Shown here in pieces: positions 37,126 to 45,240 of a stretch of 60,017 nucleotides of DNA; positions within the stretch are counted from its first letter, which is position 1; each line of letters opens with the position of its first letter. Source of the stretch: an uncultured cyanobacterium (GTDB lineage Bacteria > Cyanobacteriota > Cyanobacteriia > Cyanobacteriales > Nostocaceae); NCBI GenBank assembly GCA_903848645.1, contig CAINGU010000024.1:1-60017 (forward strand), given 5' to 3'. A program made the position numbers and the translations under genes. The notes under the pieces are model-generated. The model was not told the origin of the DNA. It did no database searches and saw nothing but the letters and a program-made list of their open reading frames with translations.

Positions 37126-38058
37126 TCATTGTATAATTGATGATGCAATTAAACCATTAATAGCCGATTCTGCTGACCACTCAGCCTGGAAATCTAAACA
37201 TAAAGATATTTTGGAAATATCAGCTTGTGAATGTTGAATATCTCCCAAACGAGGAGCAGCGAAATTAATTTCTGCTCGCCACTGGGGAAAATATTTTTTG
37301 AGGATATCAACCAACTGCAATAAAGAAGTAGGTTTTCCAGTTCCTAAATTACAAATTAAGGATGAACCAGGAGTAATATTCGCCTTTAATGCTTGAGAAA
37401 AAGCCCTAACTACATCTTTAACATAAATAAAGTCTCTGGTTTGAGTTCCATCGCCGTAAATCGTGATTGGTAAGCCACGTTGCATCATATCAACAAATCG
37501 AGAAATTACACCGGAGTAGGTTGAATCAGGAACTTGTCGGGGACCAAATACGTTAAAAATTCGTAAGCCTACAAAGGAAAAACCTACTTGTTTAGCAAAC
37601 AGACTACCATATTGTTCACTGACTAATTTTTGTAAACCATAGGGTGAGAGAGGAGAGGTTTTTTGATCTTCAGAAATCGGTAATTGAGTCAGATTCCCAT
37701 ATACAGATGCAGAACTCGCAAACACTAACTTAGGAATACCTAAAGCTTGACAAAGTTGAATTACAGCCAGAGTTGCGGAAAGATTATTGTGATGAGCTTC
37801 TAGAGGACGATGCAAAGATTCTGTCACCGATGAAATAGCTGCTAAATGGGCAATACCATCAACTTTTTCTGTAAAATCTTCTGGTTGACATATCAAAATG
37901 TCTTTTTTTAGAAACCTCAGACGAGGATGTTGAGGTAGGTTTTGTAAGCGTCCCGTGGTTAAATTATCAACGACAGTGACATGATGACCTTCTGATAACA
38001 ATTGTTCTGTAAGATGAGAGCCAATAAATCCGGCTCCACCAGTGACAATAAAATGCAT
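37126..38058 (-). CDS. NAD-dependent sugar epimerase/dehydratase (SDR), 310 aa
   Basis: The start MHFIVTGGAGFIGSHL at 38058 is a textbook Rossmann motif; a longer frame to 38118 would overlap the upstream glycosyltransferase by 56 bp and adds nonconserved residues. The catalytic SSASVYG (Ser/Thr) and YGLQKLVSE (Tyr-x3-Lys) are present. It resembles UDP-glucose 4-epimerases, so it probably supplies a nucleotide sugar to the glycosyltransferases of the cluster. The spacing of 4 bp to the preceding gene indicates one operon. Confidence 0.88.
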   Translation of the reverse strand: MHFIVTGGAGFIGSHLTEQLLSEGHHVTVVDNLTTGRLQNLPQHPRLRFLKKDILICQPEDFTEKVDGIAHLAAISSVTESLHRPLEAHHNNLSATLAVIQLCQALGIPKLVFASSASVYGNLTQLPISEDQKTSPLSPYGLQKLVSEQYGSLFAKQVGFSFVGLRIFNVFGPRQVPDSTYSGVISRFVDMMQRGLPITIYGDGTQTRDFIYVKDVVRAFSQALKANITPGSSLICNLGTGKPTSLLQLVDILKKYFPQWRAEINFAAPRLGDIQHSQADISKISLCLDFQAEWSAESAINGLIASSIIQ

Positions 38059-38062
38059 AGTC

Positions 38063-38956
38063 TTAAATTTGCTTAGTAGATATACATAATCGTAACTCCT
38101 CATATTTTGAGGTTTCACCCCGCACTTCTCGATAGCGATGCAAAACTTCCTTCGCTTGCTCTATTTGATTATTTTTAATATAGAATCGTGCAAGTTTTAG
38201 ATAGTAATCGTAAAAACAGGGATCAAGAAAATGAATAGGTATTTTTAGCAATTCTGGATTGCGATTAAGAACTTTTTCCTTAACACGCAGGTGGTTAATA
38301 AACATTAACTCTTGATTTTTAGAAAGGTTGTTTGATGAGTTACGATAACGGGCTAAGACTTCATTTAAAAAATAAATCGGAAATTTTTCAATCAGGCGCA
38401 GCCATAAATCGTGATCTTCACAAGAGCGCAGAGTTTCATCAAATAAACCCACTTCATCTAAACAGTTTCGACGCACAACAACGGTTAAAACTGGAATATA
38501 GTTATATCTAAAAAGAGTCCATAATACTTGCAGATTAGGAGTAGGAAACGCTTGATTGTAAGAACTCCCTAACAAACCATTTTCATCAGAAAAAAAGAGT
38601 GCATCTGAATAGATTAAGCCAAAATTTGGATTTGCTTCTAAGATAGAAATCTGTTTTTCTAACTTTTGAGGTTCCCACAGATCATCGTCATCTAAAAAAG
38701 CGATATACTTGCCTCTTGCAGATCGAATTCCAGTATTACGAGCCGCAGATAATCCTTGATTGGTTTGATGAATAGCGGTAATGCGAGTATCGCTAAATTG
38801 AGCCAACACTTGCGGAGTATTGTCCTGAGAACCATCGTTGACGACTATAATTTCGTAGTCCTTATAGGTTTGTGCTAGGACGCTATTAATTGCCTGACTG
38901 ACAATATGGCTACGCTGGTAAGTAGGAATAATAACAGAGACTGTTGGCATAAACAA
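38063..38956 (-). CDS. Family 2 glycosyltransferase, 297 aa
   Basis: The N-terminus VSVIIPTYQRSHIVSQAINS, EIIVVNDGSQDNT and the metal site FLDDDDLWEP near residue 93 define a GT2 enzyme. No membrane helix is clear. The C-terminal 90 residues are helical and may give acceptor specificity. It lies between the HPr-kinase-like gene and the epimerase in the RiPP-like cluster, so its acceptor could be the peptide or a lipid-linked sugar; neither is proven. Confidence 0.9.
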   Translation of the reverse strand: MFMPTVSVIIPTYQRSHIVSQAINSVLAQTYKDYEIIVVNDGSQDNTPQVLAQFSDTRITAIHQTNQGLSAARNTGIRSARGKYIAFLDDDDLWEPQKLEKQISILEANPNFGLIYSDALFFSDENGLLGSSYNQAFPTPNLQVLWTLFRYNYIPVLTVVVRRNCLDEVGLFDETLRSCEDHDLWLRLIEKFPIYFLNEVLARYRNSSNNLSKNQELMFINHLRVKEKVLNRNPELLKIPIHFLDPCFYDYYLKLARFYIKNNQIEQAKEVLHRYREVRGETSKYEELRLCISTKQI

Positions 38957-39016
38957 TTGAAGATTTACAAAATTTTCTCAGTAGATATTAGGTAGCTATT
39001 CAAATTATTGATGTTG

Positions 39017-40030
39017 CTAAACTAAAGTATGAATCAGGCGTAAATCCTCTAAAATAGCATCGTAAATTTTTCCCAAACTCCCTAAATCATCAGGACGTAA
39101 TAACTCCCGCACAGGAACAGTTTTCGCCAATTGACCTAACTCCTGAAACTCCTGTTTACACTGTTGGGGATTCAGGAAAGCCCGCCCATAGGCATTAAAC
39201 ATCAGATGCTTCATGGCTTCCGGTAAAGAGAGGGAATTAATTATCGGTGCTGTGAGATTGGGGTCACGTTCTCCTAATATGTACACAGCAATTAATGGCA
39301 AAGCTTGGGAATGAAATTGCCATTTTTCTTGATTCTTACCTTGCAAATCTATAAAGCGTTTATCTAAATTTGTTGATACCAGTGATAACTCTTCTATTGA
39401 GCCGTGAACAGCATTTACAGAATTAGGCCACAGACGCAGACGAGGATAAGCAGACTGTACCCAAAACCTTTTTTCATCAGGAATAATTGCGGCAATATCA
39501 TCTGCTAAAATCGGTAATCCACGGGCAGCTAAGGCTGCTGCTGTGGTTGATTTCCCCGCGCCTGATTGTCCTAAAATGGCAATAGCATTACCATCAATGG
39601 CAACTACACTAGAATGAAGACAAGTTACTCCCCGCAACCGTAACAGATGACCGAGAACACAACCCAGCAACAAAGATACCGCATCCGTAAATAGTTCATC
39701 TCTAGACCAAAAACCCCAAACTTGACTCCCATCAGGATTCAAAATGAATTCCACGCAATCAACCCCATCAAAAGACCGTATCCGCCAATAAGTGCCATCA
39801 TCCTGGTGTGTCGTCCACAGGTGGAAGCCTGTTTGTTGGTAGGACTCTAATGGCACATTCCAAAAAGCTAGATTCAGTAATGGCTGTTGACTCTGCTGTT
39901 CACCAACTAAGTGAACAACAACATCTATGGATGCAGAACTATTAACAGCAACTAACCCTGGTAGGGAGCGATTAATAGACAGGTTAATTCCATAAAATTG
40001 ATAGTAAAAATGATCGTTTTTAATTGACAT
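39017..40030 (-). CDS. HPr-kinase-like protein, 337 aa
   Basis: HPr-kinase-related proteins in lasso clusters phosphorylate Ser on the peptide. Residues 1-120 form an N-terminal beta-rich domain (FYGINLSINRSLPGL onward). The P-loop AILGQSGAGKSTTAAAL lies near residues 149-165, followed by GLPILADDIAAI, the HprK-type acidic motif. The conserved His in GVTCLHSSVV precedes the P-loop. It is the first gene downstream of the two precursor genes, which makes it a good candidate for modifying their many Ser and Thr residues. Confidence 0.85.
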   Translation of the reverse strand: MSIKNDHFYYQFYGINLSINRSLPGLVAVNSSASIDVVVHLVGEQQSQQPLLNLAFWNVPLESYQQTGFHLWTTHQDDGTYWRIRSFDGVDCVEFILNPDGSQVWGFWSRDELFTDAVSLLLGCVLGHLLRLRGVTCLHSSVVAIDGNAIAILGQSGAGKSTTAAALAARGLPILADDIAAIIPDEKRFWVQSAYPRLRLWPNSVNAVHGSIEELSLVSTNLDKRFIDLQGKNQEKWQFHSQALPLIAVYILGERDPNLTAPIINSLSLPEAMKHLMFNAYGRAFLNPQQCKQEFQELGQLAKTVPVRELLRPDDLGSLGKIYDAILEDLRLIHTLV

Positions 40031-40276
40031 TTATGTCTATATTTGCATTAGATGGATCAACAATTTTATCTAAAACTATGTAAGCAGGTTTATTTTTAAA
40101 TAAGAATTTAATCGTCTTTCCTGCCTCTATTAAAGAAAGGGAAGGTAGAAAAGTATATTTAAGCTAAATTTATGGGTAATTTTTCTACCTCATCAATTTT
40201 CCTTACTTACTAAGTCTACTTTCCCCCCATTAATGTGACAGCTAGTCAGTATGATATATGGGTATTTTTTTATACT

Positions 40277-40414
40277 CTAAGTATTTAACCGGGGACGGGT
40301 GGTGGTACTGAAACCACGACTACCACCAACAGCTTCTGTCAAACCGGAGATTTTACCGTGAGCTTTCAATTCAGGTTCAGAATATTTATTTTTTGCGTTT
40401 TCAGATTGTGACAT
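40277..40414 (-). CDS. RiPP precursor peptide A with lasso-type leader, 45 aa
   Basis: The 45-codon frame begins MSQSENAKNKYSEPELKAHG, continues KISGLTEA and ends VGGSRGFSTTTRPRLNT. The leader has the Y-x2-P-x-L-x3-G and penultimate-Thr pattern (Tyr11, Pro14, Leu16, Gly20, Thr26) that PqqD-type recognition domains read in lasso precursors. Cleavage two residues after Thr26 would free AVGGSRGFSTTTRPRLNT. This core has no Asp or Glu at positions 7-9, so a lasso lactam cannot form. AAGGA lies about 9 bases before the ATG. A close paralogue is encoded 252 bp upstream. The 246 bp down to the kinase gene shows no further gene. Confidence 0.83.
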   Translation of the reverse strand: MSQSENAKNKYSEPELKAHGKISGLTEAVGGSRGFSTTTRPRLNT

Positions 40415-40470
40415 TTGAGTAATCCTTATTTTTTGCGTGTTTCTGATTATTCCTGCTTAGGAACTATCAG

Positions 40471-40527
40471 ATTATATACAAGTAAGATACTATCAGTCAA
40501 CTATTTGCTACATAAAGTTTCTGTAAA
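40471..40527 (-). promoter_or_regulatory. Promoter of precursor A with conserved upstream box
   Basis: On the minus strand a TATAAT -10 (40471-40476) is preceded by a 27-bp box at 40501-40527 containing ACAGAAACTTTATGTAGCAA. The box begins 24 bases upstream of the -10. The same box occurs at the same spacing before precursor B and pqqD. Confidence 0.72.
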
Positions 40528-40534
40528 TATAATT

Positions 40535-40558
40535 CCCTCTCCTTAATTCAGAAGAGGG
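40535..40558 (-). terminator. Possible weak terminator between the precursor genes
   Basis: CCCTCT and AGAGGG form a 6-bp stem with a 12-base loop, followed on the minus strand by AATTATATTT. It could limit read-through from precursor B into the precursor A promoter. Confidence 0.3.
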
Positions 40559-40666
40559 ATGTCAGCTAGGACAAGGAGTTCGATAATTCCATCACTTGTC
40601 TGTACAACTTAGCCCCAGGGGAAAGCCAACAAGGTAGGCAGATTTATTGTGTCAATCCGTACCTCA

Positions 40667-40822
40667 TTAAACAGGAAGACGTTCGGTAGTCCCGGTAGTC
40701 GAGAAACCAGTGGTACTGAAACCACCACTACCACCAACAGCTTCTGTCAAACCAGAGATTTTACCGTGAGCCTTCAATTCAGGTTCAGAATAGTTATTTT
40801 TAGCGTTTTCAGATTGTGACAT
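40667..40822 (-). CDS. RiPP precursor peptide B with lasso-type leader, 51 aa
   Basis: The first 32 residues match precursor A except Asn for Lys at position 10, giving the same Tyr11/Pro14/Leu16/Gly20/Thr26 leader. The predicted core after Glu27 starts AVGGSG, then has two GFSTT units and GTT, and ends ERLPV. Half of the core is Gly, Ser or Thr. No acidic residue lies at core positions 7-9; the only one is Glu47 at core position 20. The unit GFSTT looks internally duplicated relative to precursor A. The Shine-Dalgarno and 5' leader are shared with A. Confidence 0.83.
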   Translation of the reverse strand: MSQSENAKNNYSEPELKAHGKISGLTEAVGGSGGFSTTGFSTTGTTERLPV

Positions 40823-40878
40823 TTGAGTAATCCTTATTTTTGGTTTGTTTCTGATTGTTCCTGATTGGAAAGTATCAG

Positions 40879-40935
40879 ATTATATACAAGTAAGATACCA
40901 TCAGTAAACTATTTGCTACATAAAGTTTCTGTAAA
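40879..40935 (-). promoter_or_regulatory. Promoter of precursor B with conserved upstream box
   Basis: TATAAT at 40879-40884 (minus strand) and the 27-bp box at 40909-40935, spaced exactly as in the precursor A promoter. The sequence between them is also nearly identical, so precursor and promoter were duplicated together. Confidence 0.72.
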
Positions 40936-40947
40936 GTTATTTTTGAT

Positions 40948-42141
40948 TTATTGATGATTATTCTTTTTATTATCAGTAGTAGATGCCAACTCTTCATATA
41001 TCTGGAACATCCGCTTTTGTAAAATTGCTTCATCATACTGCTCGACAATAACTTGCCGTGCTTGGGCTAGATGTGCTTCTCGCTCTTGGGGAGGTTGATT
41101 GACAACTTTAATCATTGCCTCTGCTAGAACCTCTGGGTTTTCAGGTTCTACCAAAGTACAAAATTCTTCAATGAAAGTACCCCGATAAGCTAATAAATCA
41201 CAGGTAATCACTGGGCGTTCACAGGCAACGGCTTCAATGAGTGTGGAAGGAAAGGCATCAGTGGCAGGATAATTGATAATTACATCTGCTAAGTTGTAAC
41301 CTGTAGGCATGAAATTATAAGGTAGAGAAGGCATCCAACGCAGGTTATCAAATAAACCAAGTTCTTCTGCTTGCTTGCGGATACTTTCGTAAATAGCTAC
41401 TGATTCTTCCCCACCACCACGTCCTAGCTTTGAAAATACTAGTACCGTCGGTTTTGTGAATTTAGGATAAGCCTGGGCATAAGCTGTAAATATCTGCTCA
41501 TGGTTGTACAGTTTAGACCAGCCACGGGGGGAAAACAGAATTCTGGCTTCATCGTCCGTAATTTTTAATACTTCCCGTCGCCACTTTAGCAAATCCTTCG
41601 TAACTCCAGGGCGAAAATGTTGGGTGTTTGTCCCTAAAGGAATTAATTCGACTCGTTGATTAGAGTTGAGCAAGGCTTTGGATTTGTCTATTAAACTCGG
41701 TGTTTCTACAATCAGTACACCAGTGTTTTTAAAGACTTGGCTCACTCTATCATTATGCTTGCTGTGTTCCCTTTCTGATTGTAATAAATGATTTAAAAAG
41801 CCCCAAGCCGAGACAACCAGAGGTTTCACATTCGCCAATGCACAACATTCAGCGTGCCAGCCAATGGCGTGGACATGAATAATATTAGGCTGAAATTCCT
41901 CTACAAGTTGACGTAATGGCGCTGCCATTTCCTCTGCCATCTTATCTTCATAGGGGTAAGTATCGGTAAACTCTTCTTGATACTTTCGCCAAACAGTGGG
42001 GAAATAGCGGTAATTTTTGGGAGGGTCGTTTTCGTAAGGGTCTACATCTCCTAGTAAGTAAACCTCATAACCTGCTTTGACTACCCAATCTAAGGGTCGT
42101 GTTAAGGCAACACCCCCAGAACCAATCATCAGTACACGCAT
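40948..42141 (-). CDS. Family 4-type (GT-B) glycosyltransferase, 397 aa
   Basis: The N-terminal domain starts MRVLMIGSGGVALTRPLDWV and carries IIHVHAIGWHAE. The C-terminal GT-B donor domain shows ILFSPRGWSKLYNHE, VIINYPATDAFPSTLIEAVACERP with the donor-binding Glu, and a C-terminal helix. It uses a nucleotide sugar at the cytoplasmic face. It lies 21 bp after pqqD and just before precursor B, inside the cluster, so peptide or scaffold glycosylation is likely but unproven. Confidence 0.9.
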   Translation of the reverse strand: MRVLMIGSGGVALTRPLDWVVKAGYEVYLLGDVDPYENDPPKNYRYFPTVWRKYQEEFTDTYPYEDKMAEEMAAPLRQLVEEFQPNIIHVHAIGWHAECCALANVKPLVVSAWGFLNHLLQSEREHSKHNDRVSQVFKNTGVLIVETPSLIDKSKALLNSNQRVELIPLGTNTQHFRPGVTKDLLKWRREVLKITDDEARILFSPRGWSKLYNHEQIFTAYAQAYPKFTKPTVLVFSKLGRGGGEESVAIYESIRKQAEELGLFDNLRWMPSLPYNFMPTGYNLADVIINYPATDAFPSTLIEAVACERPVITCDLLAYRGTFIEEFCTLVEPENPEVLAEAMIKVVNQPPQEREAHLAQARQVIVEQYDEAILQKRMFQIYEELASTTDNKKNNHQ

Positions 42142-42162
42142 GATTTAATTATTTTATTCTAG

Positions 42163-42453
42163 TTAAGCATCAGTAATTTCTACTATTCCAGCCTTAACTA
42201 ATTTCTCAATGAATTTGAGCAAGTCTTGTTTTAACTTCTCTGGCTCTACTTCATACTCTTTTAATAAGGTTTCATAAGCTGTCTGGATAGAGTCTGATTC
42301 GGTCAGCGCAAGTAACATTTTTGTACCAACCTCGTTTTGACTAAAATACTCTTCGGTTTGGAGATTGAGCAAAACAGACTCGCCAGCTAGGTCTTGAGTC
42401 AGAACATTTGTAGATAGGGATACTTTTTGATTTAAGACTATTTGGAGTGTCAT
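42163..42453 (-). CDS. PqqD-family RiPP recognition protein (lasso B1-like), 96 aa
   Basis: PqqD domains (RREs) bind the leader of RiPP precursors and present them to modifying enzymes. The sequence has the family strands ALT-free opening MTLQIVLNQKVSLSTNVL, then GESVLLNLQTEEYFSQNEVG, and the helix TAYETLLKEYEVEPEKLKQD. A longer frame to 42501 would start upstream of the -10 at 42480, so the ATG at 42453 is the likely start. It opens the cluster and is co-transcribed with the glycosyltransferase. Confidence 0.86.
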   Translation of the reverse strand: MTLQIVLNQKVSLSTNVLTQDLAGESVLLNLQTEEYFSQNEVGTKMLLALTESDSIQTAYETLLKEYEVEPEKLKQDLLKFIEKLVKAGIVEITDA

Positions 42454-42479
42454 TATTGTTTCTGATTGGGAATGATCAG

Positions 42480-42536
42480 AGTATATATGAATACGGTACA
42501 ATAACCAAACTATTCGCTACATAAAGTTTGTGTAAA
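42480..42536 (-). promoter_or_regulatory. Promoter of pqqD with the same conserved box
   Basis: TATACT at 42480-42485 (minus strand) and a box at 42510-42536 that differs at two positions from those before the precursor genes. The -10 to box spacing is again exactly 30 bases start to start. This ties regulation of the recognition protein to that of the peptides. Confidence 0.7.
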
Positions 42537-42711
42537 GTTATTTTGGATTGACGGATTTAAAGTTGACCAAATCCCCCAATCCCCAATCTCGCTAAATTGT
42601 TAAAAACCTGAAATAATACAGATAATCAACAGCAGCAACAATACTTGCTTGTCGAAACTTCTGACTAGAATATCTGTATCTGTGTTTTGAACGTTTAGTT
42701 TTCACCAATCT

Positions 42712-44346
42712 ATGTCGAGCCTGAATTTGGCGATGCCTTCGGCGAGCATAGCTATCGCCCGTCTAGTAAATACTGGCACAGATAACTTCGCCATTTGGGT
42801 AGTCAAAGCCCCCTATCCCAGCGGCTATGTTCTCCGTGATTGTGTTTTCTCCGCTGAACTTAATCAAGTTTGGCAAGAATGGCAGCAAATGTTTGCTGGT
42901 CATAGTCCTTTAGATATTACTTCTCTTTCAACTTCTCCATCAGTTAATTTACCCTTAGCTGTAATTTCACCTTCAGAAGGTCAAAGTACAAGTCCTTACA
43001 GTAGTCGCCTGATGCAATCCTTGGGTATCAATTTATGGCGATGGGTATTTGATGGGGCGATTCTTGGTAGTTGGGAACGTAGTCGTGGTATGGCTATGGG
43101 TCAGCATACTCAATTACGCTTTCGTTTGGAAATTCGTGATCCTGATTTGATTGCCTTACCTTGGGAAATTATGCAGCCAGAAGCTGGACAATCAGCTATA
43201 TCTCTTTCTCAAGATATTTTATTTAGTCGTACCACCAGTGAAGTTGAACCTTTGCCGGAATTGCGAAGCGACCAAAGTGTAAATATTCTGCTGGTGTTAG
43301 GACATGATCATAAATTACAACTAGATCGGGAAGCATCCTTACTGAAAAAAATATTGTTAGAAGGTCGTCCTGTGGGAAAAACAGCCGCAGGATATGCACC
43401 TTGTACAGTAAAAACTCTGGTACAACCTACTAGCACCGAGTTAATTCAGGAGTTAGAAACTAAAGCTTATAATGTTTTCTTTTATGCCGGACACGGACTA
43501 CCAGACCCGGATGGAGGCTTATTATTTTTAGGAAATGGACTCAAGATTAATGGCATAGAATTAGCTCAAGTTTTAACTCGCACAGGTGTAAAACTCGCAG
43601 TTTTTAACGCCTGTTGGGGAGCGCAACCAGCAGCAATTAATCATCAAGCTATACCTGCTAGTAGTTTGGCAGAAGTCCTGATTCGCCATGGTGTACCGGC
43701 TGTGTTAGGAATGCGTGATGAAATTGCTGATGCAGAAAGTCATAGTTTTATCCAAACTTTTGCTTCCAGCTTGCGATCGCGCAAATCCATTGATGAAGCG
43801 GTAGCAATAGCCAGACAAGAACTATTAACACTGTATAAATTCAATCAACCAGCTTGGACATTACCAGTTCTTTACTTCCATCCCGATTTTGATGGAGAAC
43901 TGATTAAAACCGTAGATGAAGGAGTTACAGAACTACCAGATACGGCAATTTTTGGCATAGCTACTCCTGTAAATACAGCCTATTTGCGATCGCTCTCCCC
44001 AGGAGGTAAAACTTGGTTATTACGTTCTGGAGTCACCCGCATCGGTCGCACGAAAGATAATGATATTGTGATCTCGGAAATTTACATTTCTAAACGCCAC
44101 GCAGAAATTTTATGCCGGAATACTCTCAATGAAACTACATCCAGTACAACTTATTACCTGCAAGATTTTTCCACCTATGGGACTACCTGGTATTTAAGTC
44201 CTAACGGTTGGCAACAGATCCTCCGGGAAGAAGTCCCTTTACAATCGGGAATGCAGTTAATGTTTGGGAGTTCTAAAGGCGAAATTTGGGAATTTATTAG
44301 GGAGGAGTCACCGAGTCAGAAGTCAGGAATAAAAACCGTTTCATAA
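42712..44346 (+). CDS. CHAT protease-FHA protein, 544 aa
   Basis: CHAT is a caspase-like cysteine protease domain; here the dyad is intact, His261 in FYAGHGLPDPDGG and Cys301 in FNACWGAQ. The N-terminal 120 residues are a beta-rich module seen in other cyanobacterial CHAT proteins. The C-terminal FHA domain (about 440-530) shows RIGRTKDNDIVI and ISKRHAEI, a phospho-Thr binding site. The combination suggests proteolysis controlled by phosphorylation. The extreme N-terminus contains a segment (MPSASIAIA) encoded by a palindromic repeat, 42729-42759. Confidence 0.9.
   Translation: MSSLNLAMPSASIAIARLVNTGTDNFAIWVVKAPYPSGYVLRDCVFSAELNQVWQEWQQMFAGHSPLDITSLSTSPSVNLPLAVISPSEGQSTSPYSSRLMQSLGINLWRWVFDGAILGSWERSRGMAMGQHTQLRFRLEIRDPDLIALPWEIMQPEAGQSAISLSQDILFSRTTSEVEPLPELRSDQSVNILLVLGHDHKLQLDREASLLKKILLEGRPVGKTAAGYAPCTVKTLVQPTSTELIQELETKAYNVFFYAGHGLPDPDGGLLFLGNGLKINGIELAQVLTRTGVKLAVFNACWGAQPAAINHQAIPASSLAEVLIRHGVPAVLGMRDEIADAESHSFIQTFASSLRSRKSIDEAVAIARQELLTLYKFNQPAWTLPVLYFHPDFDGELIKTVDEGVTELPDTAIFGIATPVNTAYLRSLSPGGKTWLLRSGVTRIGRTKDNDIVISEIYISKRHAEILCRNTLNETTSSTTYYLQDFSTYGTTWYLSPNGWQQILREEVPLQSGMQLMFGSSKGEIWEFIREESPSQKSGIKTVS
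42729..42759. repeat. Palindromic repeat inside the CHAT-FHA start
   Basis: GGCGATGCCTTCGGCGAGCA and TAGCTATCGCC form an imperfect palindrome. Its ATGCCTTCGGC core recurs inverted at 20443-20453. It lies in frame a few codons after the ATG. Confidence 0.5.
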
Positions 44347-44435
44347 GTACCAAAAGCAAGTCAATTATTTTACGGAAATCTAATTCTTCAGGTTGTAGCT
44401 GTCAACAAGAGCAATGAATTAATAGTGAGAAGAAA

Positions 44436-45074
44436 ATGAAAAACCCAACTAACGACTTAAATACTTTAAATATTATCCCATCACCAGTTGATTTAGAATT
44501 TCTAGAAACACTACTAGAACCTGAAGATGCTACCTATCCTTGGAATCTGGCTGATGAAGCTTCAGAAAGTTATTTTCAGCATCTAGAACAACAGTTTGGT
44601 TGGCAGGATTTCCCAGAAGCAGAAATACTGACAAGTGCAGATAATTTTTATCAAAACCTAGATATGATTTGGGATCAAGTTGCTATTGTTGAGAATGACG
44701 ATATTAGTAAAAAGACAGTTTATTATCTTCAGAAAGCTTTGCAAAATACTTTTTCGGTGATCCCTGAAGTTTTACTCACTGCTATTGCTCAAAAAGCTGC
44801 TGAAATCTTTATTCTTGAACAATCGGCCAGTGAGAAACTAGTGGAATGTGTACAAGCTTTACTACCTAATTGGGAAACAGGTGATTTGTTAGTTTTAGCT
44901 CGTCCTTTTGCTTACTCGATGCGGAGTAGTGAACCACACACATTGACATCTGTAATTAAAGATTTTGAACATCGAGATTGGGAAAATTTATCAGAAATAG
45001 AACAGGCAAAAATTAGTTTAGCGATCGCTAATTATGCCCTCCAACATCTCTCAAAATCCGAATCTCAACCCTGA
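44436..45074 (+). CDS. Conserved protein of unknown function next to CHAT-FHA, 212 aa
   Basis: An acidic, mainly helical soluble protein without signal peptide. Segments that look ordered are YPWNLADEASESYFQHLEQ (about 37-55), KKTVYYLQKALQNTFSVIPE (about 90-110) and ISLAIANYALQHLSKSE at the end. I know no function. It follows the CHAT-FHA gene by 89 bp on the same strand and may be a partner or regulator of the protease. Confidence 0.68.
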   Translation: MKNPTNDLNTLNIIPSPVDLEFLETLLEPEDATYPWNLADEASESYFQHLEQQFGWQDFPEAEILTSADNFYQNLDMIWDQVAIVENDDISKKTVYYLQKALQNTFSVIPEVLLTAIAQKAAEIFILEQSASEKLVECVQALLPNWETGDLLVLARPFAYSMRSSEPHTLTSVIKDFEHRDWENLSEIEQAKISLAIANYALQHLSKSESQP

Positions 45075-45178
45075 TTTAACTCTGTTTCCTGTTCCCTGAA
45101 TCCGACTAAGTAGGTTAACAGAAACAATTAAAGGTATGTGAAGAAAAGCAAAGCAAGCTCAAACTCTTTCCCCCTGCT

Positions 45179-45236
45179 CCCTGCTCCCTGCTCCCCTGCC
45201 TTATCCCAACGACAATTTTTAACGCTCACCTACTTA
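45179..45236. repeat. 58-bp dispersed repeat, copy 2
   Basis: Identical to bases 1-58. One or more extra CCTGCTC heptamers extend it upstream. It ends four bases before the stop codon of the FHA-PrsW gene. Confidence 0.85.
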
Positions 45237-45240
45237 CATT

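Noticed and set aside
33463-42501. Ordinary lasso peptide cluster
   Set aside because: No asparagine-synthetase-like cyclase is present and neither core has Asp/Glu at positions 7-9.
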